DNA of 64,000 bases from NCBI RefSeq assembly GCF_021730395.1, contig NC_069365.1, positions 26,071,501-26,135,500 on the forward strand, in the 5' to 3' direction. The stretch's first letter is position 1; every line of letters starts with the position of its first letter. The notes beneath the pieces were generated by a model that saw nothing but the letters and a program-made list of their open reading frames with translations, was not told where the DNA came from and did not search any database. The position numbers were made by a program, and so were the translations under genes. Shown one piece after another: positions 36,541 through 49,000 of the stretch. This stretch comes from Mercenaria mercenaria (lineage: Eukaryota > Mollusca > Bivalvia > Venerida > Veneridae).

Positions 36541-37885
36541 TTGAAGAACAAGAGGACCATGATGGTCCTGAATCGCTCACCTCTTCCCACATGACCCAGG
36601 TTTGAGTATGACGTTGTTTTTTCTATTATTTGACAAAGTGACCTAGTTTTTGAGCTCATGTGACCCAGTTCTGAACTTGACCTAGATATTATCGAGATAA
36701 AAATTCTGACCAATTTTCATTAAGATCAATTGAAAAATATGGTCTCTAGAGAGGTCACAAGGTTTTTCTATTATCTGACCTATTGACCTAGTTTTCGAAG
36801 GTACGTGCCCCTGTTTTGAATTTTATCTAGATATCATCAAGGTGAACATTCTCACTAATTTTCATGAAGATCTCATGAAAAATATGGCCTCTGGAGAGGT
36901 CACAAGGTTTTTCTATTTTTATACCTACTGGCCTAGTTTTTGACCGCACATGACCCAGTTTCGATACTGACCTAGATATCATCAAGGTGAACATTCAGAT
37001 CAATTTTCATGAAGATCCATTGAAAACAATGGCCTCTAGAGAGGTCACAAGGTTTTTCTATTTCAAGACCTACTGACCTAGTTTTTGATCGCAGTTGATC
37101 CAGTTTCAAACTTGACCTATATATCGTCAAGATAAACATTCAGACCAACTTTCATACAGATCCCATGAAAAAAAATGGCCTCTAGATAGGTCACAACGTT
37201 TTTCCATTATTTGACCTTCTGACCTACTTTTTGATGGCACGTGACCCACTTTCGAACTTGACCTAGATATCATCAAGATGAACATTCTTACCAATTTTTA
37301 TGGAGACCCATTCACAAGTATAGCCTCTAGAGAGGCCACAAGGTTTTTCTATTTTCAGACCTACTGACCTAGTTTTTGACCGCACATGACCCTGTTTCGA
37401 ACTTGACCTAGATATCATCAAGATGAACATTCAGACCAATTTTCATACAGATCCCATGAAAAATATGGCCTTTAGAGAGGTCAAAATGTTTTTCTATTTC
37501 AAGACCTACTGACCTAGTTTTTGATGGCACGTGACCCACTTTCGAACTTGACCTAGATATCATCAAGATGAACATTCAGACCAATTTTCATACAGATCCC
37601 ATGAAAAATATTGCCTCTAGAGAGGTCACAAGGTTTTTCTATTATTTGACCTACTGACCTAGTTTTTTATGGCACATAACCCACTTTCGAAATTGACCTA
37701 GATATCATCAAGGTGAACATTCTGACTTATTTTCATGAAGATCTCATGAAACATATGGCCTCTAGAGGGGTCACAAGGTTTTTCTATTTTTAGGCCTACT
37801 GACCTAGTTTTTGACCGCACGTGACCCACTTTCGAACTTGTCCTAGATATCATCAAGATGAACATTCAGATTAACTTTCATACAA
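36541..37885. repeat. Tandem-unit element D, about 9 copies of a 145-150 bp unit, with end hairpin
   Basis: Units carry GACCTACTGACCTAGTTTTTG, GACC(G)CACATGACCC, TTCGAACTTGACCTAGATATC, ATCAAGATGAACATTCAGACC, AATTTTCATACAGATCC and GCCTCTAGAGAGGTCACAAGG. The left end (36545-36575) is AACAAGAGGACCATGATGGTCC, a perfect hairpin, followed by TGAATCGCTCACCTCTTCC. A hairpin near one end plus internal tandem units is the plan of pearl-like Helitron relatives. The right end breaks off abruptly at a transposon protein relic. Confidence 0.75.
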
Positions 37886-37914
37886 AGTAGGAAATGACAG
37901 TTAACCTCAGAAAA

Positions 37915-38165
37915 AAAATTGATCTTCCCTGACATCGAACAGACCAACTTAAGGCCAGACATTGTCATCTGGTCCAGGAAAGACAAACGCATGGCGATCA
38001 TAGAGTTGACAGTTCTCGCTGTGAAGAGGCTTATAAGCGTGAGCGGCCAAAGTACACAGAGCTCCAAGAGCAGTGCAGAGAGAGAGGATGGAAGACATGA
38101 CTCTTCCCTGTTGAAAATGGGTCGAGAGGCTTCCCAGCACAGTTTTACCCATTATTGGTCTCAAG
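37915..38165 (+). pseudogene. Decayed transposon-associated protein fragment (PD-(D/E)XK-like style)
   Basis: One frame reads NLRPDIVIWSRKDKRMAIIE followed by LTV. The next frame continues in a style (EEAYKRERPKYTELQEQCRE) I recall from mobile-element proteins common in invertebrate and fish genomes, where a RPDIV-x-W…IELTVPW block precedes EEAYERKRxKY. A small deletion and at least one stop break it. The D…E-x-T spacing is reminiscent of restriction-like nuclease folds, but the family assignment is uncertain. It is directly followed by a SINE. Confidence 0.45.
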
Positions 38166-38176
38166 GTAAAGTATGC

Positions 38177-38462
38177 CCACCCGCTTAGCTCAATAGGTAA
38201 GAGCGTTGGTCTACGGATCTCGGGGTCACGAGTTCGATCCTCGGGCGGGGCGTATGTTCTCCGTGACTATTTGATAAACGACATTGTGTCTGATATCATT
38301 AGTCCTCCAACTCTGATTCATGTGGGGAAGTTGGCAGTTACTTGCGGAGAACAGGTTTGTACTGGTACAGAATCCAGGAACACTGGTTAGGTTAACTGCC
38401 CGCCGTTACATGACTGAAATACTGTTGAAAAACGGCGTTAAACCCAAATCAAACAAACAAAC
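38177..38462 (+). mobile_element. tRNA-derived SINE, family 1, copy 2 (complete)
   Basis: The head CCACCCGCTTAGCTCAATAGG…GAGTTCGATCCTCGGGCGGGG carries pol III A and B boxes. The body has GGGGAAGTTGGCAGTTACTTG and the tail AAACGGCGTTAAACCC then (CAAA)n. Target duplication aaggtaaagtatgc lies at 38163-38176 and 38463-38476. It is not a functional tRNA gene: the acceptor pairing is imperfect and the SINE body follows at once. Confidence 0.93.
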
Positions 38463-38479
38463 AAGGTAAAGTATGCACA

Positions 38480-41218
38480 TCATGGCTTTATGGACTGGGC
38501 ATGACTAAGATAACTTTTAAAATTCTTCCCATGTGTACAAAAAGTATGAAAAAATGCCGAAATTGGAATTCACTTGAAACCAATACATGTATATGTTTGA
38601 TGGGAATTTTATGATGAACAATGGGCAACACTGGATGTGTAGCCCAAATTGAATGATACCACATGTTCATCTTTTAACTGTTACCCAGTCATTGCAGATA
38701 TATGTGTATATTTTTAAGGATCGCTGCAATACTTTTGTTCTTATCACCAGTGATTGATTATTAGATGACACTATTTTAAATATTACCTTTCCAAGATTTA
38801 TTTACACAATCTTACTGTCATATCGGCTGTCAATTTTGCAAACTGGTGCAATACAGAGCCTGAAAAATGTTTTCTTGGTGTTTTAATGGACAATTATAAT
38901 AAAAAGTCTTTTATGAATTCATGTTGCATTACAGTGTAAAAAGGGCTCCTAAACAGTGAGGAAGACCCGCTGAGAAATTTTGAAATCAGTCTGCAAAAAC
39001 TGAAGCGAGCGGAAGCTGATTTTCAAAAAAAAAACATATTCTTCTTTTAATTTGGAAAACTAATGGAGCGGGAAATCCGTTAACCAAGGTATCAATTTGT
39101 TGTGGCTTATTCTAAAATCTTACAGTTTTTTTCATTTTTCAGATTATGGAAATAGCCCTGACCACAAAAGGGGTCCATTTTACAAATGCAAGAGATCAGT
39201 GTCAGCCTTTAAGTAAACGCAGTGTTTAAAACTTGTTTACTTAACATTTTGCTGCCCAATTAAAAATATTCAATTTTTTTCTGTAAATGCATGTGGATGA
39301 TTTTTTCGATAATGAAATCTTTGATGAGGTCGTTCCGACTAAATACTTAACAGTTTTACATGGCCTAACATTTAAAATATTGGTCCTTGTTTTCGCTTTG
39401 TTTCTGTACGAAGTAAAAACTATTTCTATATCTCTTGATTTGTTTGTTTTGGGTTTAATGCCATTTGCAACAGTATTTCAGTTATGTAACGGCGGGCAGG
39501 CTATATCACTTGACGGCGTGCATCACAGTATGGAATGAGAAACTGTATATATACAGCTCTGCTGTTATCTTTGCCAATTATTGACAAATAGTTGGTGATA
39601 TAAAAAGAGATATCAGTCGGATGTAAATTCATTGATAACAATATAGGTCAAATAATCAGTGAATCTCTAATGACTGCATTACCCATACAAAGTGTAAAAT
39701 TGTATAAAAACGGAAGAAGACGACATTGATTGCCAGTAAATTGAGTTCCGTTTGATGTATAGCAAACTTACAAGAGAAGATTTATCTTGGGATTTTTTTG
39801 CGACTGCATAATTACGTTTACCGATGCTAAAGTATAATATCAGCGTCCGGCAGAAAACTTTTATTCAGATTGACAATTTAACAAATATCAAAGCTTTAAA
39901 TACTTACAGCAGTGCTCCTAATTTAGTTTGTCGTAAACGTTACCATAACTTCTCATGTTAGCTTCCAGACAAGCGCACATTTTATCTGGTTGATTACAGC
40001 TAGTTTTGATTCAGATTTATATGTAATACTTATTTAAAATACACTTGTTCTAAAACAATATTTTTACATGTAGAGTCATGTATAAACTAAATCGAAAACG
40101 AAAGTAGAAAATGTATGCGTTATTACTTCTAAATCAATGCAAGGTGACTTGTATACATAATATATAAGACAATACAATAAATTATCTACTTGCCTTTAAT
40201 ATTGACGTACTGACGAAATAAATCCAATAAATAAATCCTATCTGTATAATTTTATTTCCTGTTTTAGGTGTACCAGGTAGTCAATCACGGTACAAGGAAA
40301 CGATATCTGCTAACGATATAACGGTATAAACTATTTAAACATCCTGTATTTTTTTATCAAACTGATTTCCCGGTTCAGAAGACAATGTCTGTATCAGGTT
40401 GTTTTTTTTTTTGTTTGTTTGTTTGTAAGCTTATCTATAGTCGCCATGCGACTCCTCCAGAAAACGGTTAGTAATTGTTAGTTGGTGAAAATACGCCGAT
40501 TCCAGAAGCTTCACTGGTTCTTAAGCGTACCAGGTGTACAGCACTATTACACAGGATTTTTATCTCAATGTATGTTATTTTAGTTGAGGTCACGATCACT
40601 AGGACCACTGCGTCCGCTTTAAGTGTCCATATCAAATGAAGTTAATTGATTTAATATACAAAATGTGTAATGGTAGGTTATCTTTTCTATAAGACATTTA
40701 AGCCAGTCAAGAAGATCTTACTATTATGTTATCCTTTGTCATTATACATCCAAGGAGGGTTGTATGCATATAATGTTATTGGTAATATTTAACAATATGT
40801 ATCATTATCTCTCCCCCTACAGGTTTATTGCATTTCTATTGGTCAAAAAACGTCACTAGATATATTCTATATCTTGAAGTACATTTCAGATATGAATTTT
40901 GATTAAAACAAAATGGCTGCCACATCGCAAAATTGAATCATGTCAAATTTTAAATTAGCTCCAGATATAGATATCGTTTCCGAGAGTAATTTTGGTGTTT
41001 TCTTGCCGTTTTTATTTCCTTTTTATTTTAGTTCAGGCTCGTGAAGTTGGACAAAGTTTAGCCGTTAAAGCGGAAATAGAAGAGCATTAACTCTGTATGG
41101 AAGACATGGCCGTTGAAATCTTGTTTTAAAATTAAATCATGATCGTGAAACAAAAGAATTAGAATATTTGATACACAACAGTTTGTTGTAGGATCATTTA
41201 CTCTACGTGTATAATAAA
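38480..41218. other. Non-coding interval before the BEL element
   Basis: Mostly unique AT-rich sequence. The only recognisable pieces are a truncated SINE 3' end (39437-39499) and a (TTTG)n run near 40400-40425. No exon can be supported. Confidence 0.4.
39437..39499 (-). mobile_element. SINE family 1, copy 3 (3'-end fragment)
   Basis: Plus-strand text TTTGTTTGTTTTGGGTTTAA…CAACAGTATTTCAG…AACGGCGGGCAG is the reverse complement of the family 1 tail. The rest of the element is missing, as in a 5'-truncated insertion or later deletion. Confidence 0.75.
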
Positions 41219-41223
41219 GGAAT

Positions 41224-41358
41224 TATCGGGAATTGGCGCGCTTTAACGTAACGTAAATGTCACATCCTTGCAATGTTTTGTATGTAACGTCATTGTTAAA
41301 AAGGTATCGAACCTGGAACAGCGTCGTTATTACTATATATTCCACTATATCTAAGACA
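41224..41358 (+). repeat. 5' LTR of the BEL/Pao element
   Basis: 135 bp containing GGGAATTGGCGCGCTTTAACG, AATGTTTTGTATGTAACGTC and CCTGGAACAGCGTC, matched by the 3' LTR. Preceded by the target duplication ggaat and followed by the primer-binding-like site at about 41360-41372. Confidence 0.93.
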
Positions 41359-43907
41359 TTGGTGCCGTGACCAAAGAAATGAAGCAGAAACTACTTCAGA
41401 TACGAGAGACACAGAAAGCCGTCATTACTGCCCATTGAAAAAGATTGAAGATGTAAAAAGTAGCGATGTCGACATGGTGGAATTCGACACGATTCTTGAG
41501 GCAGTAGAGACCAAGTTCAAGTCACTGGAAGGTACTAATGAAAAGATACTAGCGCAAACTGATGGCGAAGATTTACTAACTGAGATGACGGAGACCGATG
41601 ATTACATGCTGAGCGTAAAAACTCAGATCAGAAGTCTTCAAGCTTTTAAGAACAACCACAAATCTTCCACACCATCTATCCAAGTCGCAGCTACCGCCAG
41701 TATTGATGTCCAGCCTACCAGGCCCAGTATCCAACCTACAGGGTCCAGTTTCCATTCTTCCGTGTCAAGTCAGCAGAGGGTATCAGGTCTACAGATTTGT
41801 ATCCCACTGACGTCTGCCCTGGAGAACCATTTAGCAACGCAAGCGCCCAGTCACAGAGTATAGCCACAGACAGAATACAGTATACATGCCAACCTGTAAG
41901 TAATGCTTCTATTTATTGTACAAACTCGTACAAACTTTTCCATAGACTGCCGAAACTTACGCTCCCTACTTTCAACGGGGATATTTTACGTTGGCAAACG
42001 TTCTGGGGCTCATTCGAATCCACCGTACATCTGAATGTGCAAAAGTTCAGCTACTTGCAATATCAGCTTGAATCTGGCACAGCCAATACTATTGAAGGTT
42101 TACTGCTGACCAATACCAATTATGCTCGAGCGATAGATTTACTGAAAGAAAGGTATGGTCGCCGACAAACAAATTGCCCACGCCACTATGCAAGCCCTTC
42201 TTCGTCCTCCATCCCCGACAAATAGTATCCATAGCTTGCGCAGTTTCTACGATAAGATGGAATCGTACATCCATAGTCTAGAGTCCAATGATCAGTATCA
42301 GGACACGTACGGCAACTTACTAGTTCCCATAATATTAGATAAATTACCAGGAGAAGTACGACGTAACCTAGCCCGAGAGCACGGCGACGGTGACTGGCAG
42401 TGACTAGATCTACGCAAGGCAATATCCAGGAAAATAAACATATTAGATGCAGGCGGTCCTATAAGTCATCAGCCGGAAGTAGACATGTATGGGTCAACAG
42501 CTTCGTTTTATACCGGTACAAAGACGAAACGAACTGCGCCAGTTTCTTCCAACCCCACGATTCCCCCTTAAAGATTAAATAGAAACCCAGTAAAGTGTGC
42601 CTTCTGTCAGGAATCACACAGTTCCATAGATTGTACCAAGTACACTGACGTCGCATCCAGACTAGCCGTCGTAAAAAAAATCGACTATGTTTCAACTGCC
42701 TTGGTTTACACATGATGTCCAGATGCAAGTCGCGTCGTACATGTCAGAAGTGCCACAAGAAGCATCACACTAGTATTTGCCTCCCAGAAAACGCCCCGTA
42801 AGCTAGTAGACCTACACAGACTCACAGTGACCCAAAGGCACCAGCTCAAGCGTCCTATCCCCAACCGGAAGTTACGATGCACGCATCATCAACCCAAAAA
42901 TCCCTCCGATCGTACATAACACAGTCGTTAGCGCAAGAATTACAACTGCCAAGGGAGACAACCGTGACAATTTGTTTGTCGGCATTTGGAGGGAGGAGTG
43001 ATGGAGTTCAGCACCTTGATACTACTGTATGGAGATCAAATTGCCCCTTCAACATTTTTGAAATCGATAGAGTTGCACGTTTACGTCACAAAAACGGTGA
43101 AACTGAAGCTATATTTGGAGTAATCCTGACAGGTTAACCCCGCCTCATCCACAATAAATTATTCATTCACCTTGTCGTGAATCTTTTTTTCTTTATCTTG
43201 ACGTCACACAAAGCGCGCGCTCTGACTCTATCTTTGAAGTATCGCCGTACTTGCATACCTTGTAAAGTGCAATAATTAAGGTAATATTAGATATGTTGTT
43301 TTAAAAGTAGAATATAGAATATTTCAACTACGTTTAAATGAAAACAGCGTTTTTTGTTTGTTATGACAATTATTATCGACGAAATTTCCAACCACGCAAG
43401 GTATACAAGGTTTTGTAACATTGAACCTTCAAGCTGCGCAACACTTGTAGATCTAATTGTCACGGTGTATGATTAATCCTATATTGTTGGTACAAAAATC
43501 GCCTCTGCAACTCACTGGTGCGTACAAGCACCTAACTTTTCCTATTATTTTTGGATAAACAAGGTGAGTCGGACATGTAGTGGCCTTGATTGTCATATCC
43601 ATAAAAACTGGTTTATTTGATATTCAAACTTTTGCAGTCTTCCGTAGCTTAACTGTCGCAAATCTAACTCCATTATATATCTGTTTTTTACTTTATTTCA
43701 TTTTTTGGTGGGGTTTACGTGTATGTGAATTTATCTACTATTTATTTGAAGTCGTTTAAACACTATTTTAGTTATTTACATACAGGCAGTTGATAAGCCT
43801 TGTATTCGGATGTCTTCGTTCATGGAAAGAACCAGTTATGGACTCACATATGTCAAAATAATTCGACGTTTAGTTTGTTTTATATATTTTTGACGGCCAC
43901 TCTAAAA

Positions 43908-44374
43908 GGCTGATCACTACCAAATAGAATGTAAGCCTCCGCAGGTCTAGTCACAAGTAGTCCAATATAAATAGTACTGATCTTTTTTCCTTTCCTAGTG
44001 CATTTTCTCGGCAGCAACGTGCTTACTTTTACCCTACCGCGTTTCAGTATGTATCACTTTACATTCTATTGAAATCGGCATGTTCCTATCGCATGCTAGG
44101 TAAAAATGGCGGCGTAAGAATTTAATGACCAGTAAAGAGAAATTGAAAGAAGCGAAAAGTAGTAAATTCAGCGGGTTGTATTTAACGAACTGTAGTTTTC
44201 TTATATAAAAGTTAACACCCCCTTTTCTTTTTGTTTTTCTAAAGTAGCGATCTAGTTCTTTATGGGAATATAAGTCTCTGAAAATCTGATATGCTAGAAA
44301 ATGTCGAAAAACCGTTATGATGTAAGTAGATTTTATATGAATTAAAGAACAGCTGGATTTAGTGGTGTTCAGCC
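43908..44374. mobile_element. 467-bp inverted-repeat MITE, copy 1
   Basis: Opens GGCTGATCACTACC and closes AGTGGTGTTCAGCC, a 14-bp terminal inverted repeat with a few mismatches. Non-coding. It contains GTAAAAATGGCGGCGTAAG, which includes the YY1 consensus AAAATGGCGGC. Preceded by taaaa, which recurs after copy 2. Confidence 0.85.
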
Positions 44375-44381
44375 TATTATA

Positions 44382-44848
44382 GGCTGATCACTACCAAATA
44401 GAATGTAAGCCTCCTCAGGTCTAGTCACAAGTAGTCCAATATAAATAGTACTGATCTTTTTTACTTTCTTAGTGCATTTTCTCGGCAGCAACGTGCTTAC
44501 TTTTACCCTACCGCGTTTCAGTATGTATCACTTTACATTCTATTGAAATCGGCATGTTCCTATCGCATGCTAGGTAAAAATGGCGGCGTAAGAATTTAAT
44601 GACCAGTAAAGAGAAATTGAAAGAAGCGAAAAGTAGTAAATTCAGCGGGTTGTATTTAACGAACTGTAGTTTTCTTATATAAAAGTTAACACCCCCTTTT
44701 CTTTTTGTTTTTCTAAAGTAGCGATCTAGTTCTTTATGGGAATATAAGTCTCTGAAAATCTGATATGCTAGAAAATGTCGAAAAACCGTTATGAAGTAAG
44801 TAGATTTTATATGAAATAAAGAACAGCTGGATTTAGTGGTGTTCAGCC
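44382..44848. mobile_element. 467-bp inverted-repeat MITE, copy 2
   Basis: Same length and ends as copy 1, same orientation, about 99% identical (some five substitutions). A 7-bp spacer (tattata) separates the two. The 5-bp word taaaa at 43903-43907 and 44849-44853 brackets the pair as one insertion, as if the dimer transposed as a unit or arose at the site after insertion. Confidence 0.85.
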
Positions 44849-45675
44849 TAAAAGGACCAAAATAATTGAGGATAAATCACAGTACACCGCCATGTAAAAT
44901 TGTTTTATCGCTTGCACATATGTAGACTATAACGTTAATCGTGTTAAGGGGAATTATGACAATTTTACATAAATTAATGAGATAATGAATCGCCCTTTTG
45001 ATTAGTCTAAATAATGAGATCTCGGGTAGATATCGACCAGTCAAAAATTATAACGATATTTAACTCTTGAGTACAATTATTTGGACTACCTTTAGATACA
45101 TGTATGGTTTAATTTAAATTTATCTCATATTCGCAACAAAATCAGCATTTAAACCCAAATCTAGCGATAACAATTTCTTTCAAGCGGAGAAAATAACTCT
45201 GTTCCCTAGGATCGCGTAATATTAGTTAGACAAAGACTCACATATTTCGTAAGAAACTGCCGACTTTTTTCAACTAAAGAGGCATAGTCGGTTCCGGGAA
45301 TCTAACTTATGCCCTTCAATCAATGATGAGCGGATCCAACAACTCGAGTCAGTCGCGTTTTATAATTATTGTAAAAACAACTAAACACGAGATACATTAT
45401 TTAAAAGAAAAGTCTGCAGCAAAAGGTACTGAAATTTAGGCAGAAAAGGTCTGTAATGTATAAGAGGGTGTCTTTTGTTCACATCCACGCTACCTAAATG
45501 TAGTGTACATTGTGGCAAAATTTTAAATGAAGATTAGATCTAGTATTAATGGAGCGTGATAATTTATTTTAGAATTCAAAAACAGGTAGAGCAGGTGTAT
45601 TATCCGATAAGTGGTGTGAATTTGTATTGTAGTATTCTTAACTCTAAATACGATGCATTATTCCATAACAATTTT

Positions 45676-46095
45676 CTAGTCTAGTGGATAGTGTGTCGAA
45701 CCTTTATTCTTTTTATGTTTGTACGGTGTCGGTTCGAGCCGTTCTATTTTTTAAAATATTTTGTACTTATTCTACTTTTACAGGTCTTTTTTATATCGTA
45801 TTTTGTATTCGTACAAGAGTTTTCTTTATACATTTTGCAATGTTAATAAATTCGATGTCTATTCTTATATGAGATCCTCTGAAAAATGTCAATATTAATA
45901 TTTAAGTACTCACTACAAGTGCACGGGAAAATTCATGATACAAATAGTTTCACCTGTATTCCATCTCCATGTAAAAAAACACATGCTGGAAAAGTACAAA
46001 AGTAGCTCGTCTTATATTCGAACCAACACCGTAAGCTTACAAATCATACATGCTAACCACTAGAGTGCTAACCACTAGACCACGCCGCTACTTAC
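45676..46095. repeat. Two facing tRNA-like heads inside the 3.4-kb element
   Basis: Plus-strand 45676-45745 has TCTAGTGGATAGTG (A-box-like) and GGTGTCGGTTCGAGCC (B-box-like). In the opposite orientation 46095-46015 reads GTGGTCTAGTGGTTAGCA…GGTGTTGGTTCGAAT. In the second, a 15-bp word containing CTCTAGTGGTTAGCA is duplicated. They could be heads of two old SINEs or part of the host element's own inverted structure. Neither folds as a complete tRNA. Confidence 0.5.
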
Positions 46096-49000
46096 ATCAG
46101 ACTTGCGATATAAGATATTTGTCATAAAATGTGTCTCCCAGATTCCCTATTTCATTGTTATGGATTGATCCGGTATTAGTAAATAATGGTCACAGTTATC
46201 GTGTGTTGTTAATACATCTGTTATATTCCGGTTAAACACCCGTTCCAACAATATTTAAATAGCATTTCTCGGTCATGCAGCCAATGTAAACAAGTCCATT
46301 TAGTGTATTTTACTCGTATCGGAAAGGCGGAGTTACCTGTATAGACGAGATCCAAAAAATAGCTTCAGCGTCGTTGCTTTTGTGACGTAAAGGTAAAAGT
46401 CTATCGATTTAAGAAAAGGCGAAAGGGCAATTTGATCTGCAAACATTAGTACCACTACGATCTACCTGATAACAGAGTCTAAGCAAAAGATCCCTATCAA
46501 AACTATTATTGTCCCGACCATAGCAAATCCCATTACTAATCACCTGAAAGATTCCAGGGTTAATTTACAATACTTACGTCGTCTTAAGTTAGCCCATCCA
46601 GTGAGCAGTGACAGTTGTTTTAACATATCCGTACTCATCGGCGCTGGTTTCTACTGGGATATTGTTGAAGATGAGGTACGACGTGGAGATGGTCCCACGG
46701 CAGTAAAGTCCAAGATTGGCTACCTATTATCCGGACGCTTACCTGATTCGACCTGTAGAGATTCTACCCAGCATGCACTGACTTCCCTTCTATACCGATT
46801 CCGGTACAACAGATACGCAGTTACCACAGGCATTGAAAAGGCATTTCTTTACGTGGGCCTGCACGAGAGTGACAGAGATGTTACGAGATTCCTATGGCTA
46901 CATAACACTAACGATCCCTGCAGTCCCTTGATTACCTATCGCTTTAAAGTTGTGCTATTCGGGGCTACATGTTCGCCATTCATGCTGAATGCGACCCTCC
47001 TCAAGCATCTAAGTTTGCACCCGAGCCTCAAAGCAGCTACCATTATAGAGCGAGACCTCTACAAATGAATTAGACATCTTGAACTACTTCTGGGAATCCA
47101 GAACACTGATGTCCAACGTCGGCATGAATCTACGTTCCTGGACCTGTAACAGCGACAATTTACGTCATACCGCAAGTACCGTCGGCGTACTCGACAGTGA
47201 TGAGTTTACCAAGGTCCTGGGCTTACGTTGGAATCCCACTAATGACATGCTGTCATTTCCTCCAAGAGTTATTCCCCAACTTGAAAAAGTGACAAAGAGA
47301 GCAGCTTTGAAGTATACATCCAGAATTTATGATCCACTAGGCCTGCTTAGCCCTGTAACTATCAGAACCAAGATTCTACTACAAGATCTATGGAAGAAGA
47401 GTTATGACTGAGATGTCCCGTTACCAGAAGATATACAACACATATGGCATACCCTTAGCCTCGATTTGAATTCTGCACAGACCATGACCTTCCTAAGATT
47501 ACTGCTACCTACCGTTATTTCCGGAGTTGACGAGACCTCAGGGCAGTTACACGTGTTTGTAGACGCCAGTACGGCATCATATGGAGCCGCAGCGTACATC
47601 TGCAATAGCACCGACTCATAACTTGTCATGGCGAAGAATCGAGTGGCACCAATCAAGAAACCCACACTACCACAACTTGAATTGATGGCCGCCTTGATTG
47701 GTGCAAGACTAGGTTCCCATCTGCAGAAGTCACTCATGGTCTCAGACATTACATATTGGTCCAACAGCCAGATCGTCCTACACTGGTTGAAGTCATCGAA
47801 ACCTACCAAGAGATTTATTACCAACCGAGTATCCGAGATATCTAACTTAACCCCAGGGTCGTCAGCAGATAGTAACCTAGCAGATCTACTTACCCGAGGC
47901 ATCACTGCAGATAAGTTCCTGAGTAGCAGTCTATGGAGTACCAGTCCCTCCTGGTTATGTGACACTAGTACGTGGCCTACTTGGGATTCTACACAGGCAT
48001 TGATGCAAACGACCAGTGAAGAGCAGACGACATTAGATGATAATCCTAACATACCCGCCAACCAGCAGACGACGTCTAGCCAAGACATTAGCATATTCCA
48101 GTTGGTTGACATAACCAGATTCAGCAAATACAGCAAGCTCCTTCGCGTTACGGCTTACGTACGACGATTCGTATACAATTGCCGAACTATTCAACATAGA
48201 ATGTTAGGTGTTCTGTCTACACAAGAACTACAAGATGCTGAGCAAATGGTTTTGTGAGATGCTAGTAAACAGCTTATCCAGATGAAGTTACCTACCTGAA
48301 GTCCCCTACGTCCTGCATACCTCGTCCAACGCTTGTGAATCAGCTACAGTTGTTTCAAGACGGTAATGGCCTACTTCGATGTGGTGGGAGAATCCAGAAT
48401 GCCCCTGTGGCTGAATCGACGAAGTTTTCTTACTTATTGCCTAAGAAACACCTACTTACCCGCCTAATTGTACGCACGCCCATGTAAAATACCAACAACG
48501 CTACAGTAACCAACATTCGTCAGAAGTATTGGATACCGGCCATTAGACAGTGTGTGAACGCCATAACCCGTAAGTGCGTGACATGCAGACGAGTCATCGA
48601 GAGACCCTACAGTGCCCCGATCCACCACCGTTGCCAAAGATACGAGTTGAAAATGCACATTCATTCACAGTCACAGGTGTTGATTTTACCGGAGCCATCC
48701 AAACTAAGAACAATACAGGAACCACATCAAAGGCATACATATGTCTCTTCACGTGCACAGCTACACGAGCCATACATTTAGAAGGTGTCACCGACCTATC
48801 AGAATCCACATTTATGCAAGCGTTTAGAAGGTTTATCAGCAGAAAATCCCTTCCTAAAGTCATGGTATCAGACAACGCTACGACATACCAGTCTGCTGCT
48901 ACCAGTCTCAGAAAACTGTTCCAGTCTGCATCTGTTAGAACATCACTGAGTGAAATGGGTACAGAATGGCGATTTATACCTAAGAGAGATCCCTGGTGCG

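Larger units (their letters stand above)
43033..46438. mobile_element. DNA element with long (about 115 bp) imperfect inverted ends, inserted in the BEL element
   Basis: The left end AGATCAAATTGCCCCTTC…AAATCGATAGA…TTTACGTCACAAAA…CTGAAGCTAT…ACAGGT…CCGCC (43033-43150) is repeated inverted at 46320-46438 (…GGCGG…ACCTGT…ATAGCTTCAG…TTTTGTGACGTAAA…TCTATCGATTT…GGGCAATTTGATCT). Identity of the ends is about 70%. No transposase is visible in the 3.4 kb between, so it is non-autonomous or decayed. No clean target duplication is seen. Inside lie a tandem pair of 467-bp elements and two facing tRNA-like heads. Confidence 0.75.

Noticed and set aside
38177-38250. Functional tRNA gene
   Set aside because: A and B boxes are present, but the sequence runs straight into a SINE body and is bracketed by a target duplication. 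The same holds for the heads at 51111, 52794, 23650 and 59613.
47402-48136. 244-residue minus-strand open frame
   Set aside because: Antisense shadow of the retroelement RNase H/pol region; no homology of its own.
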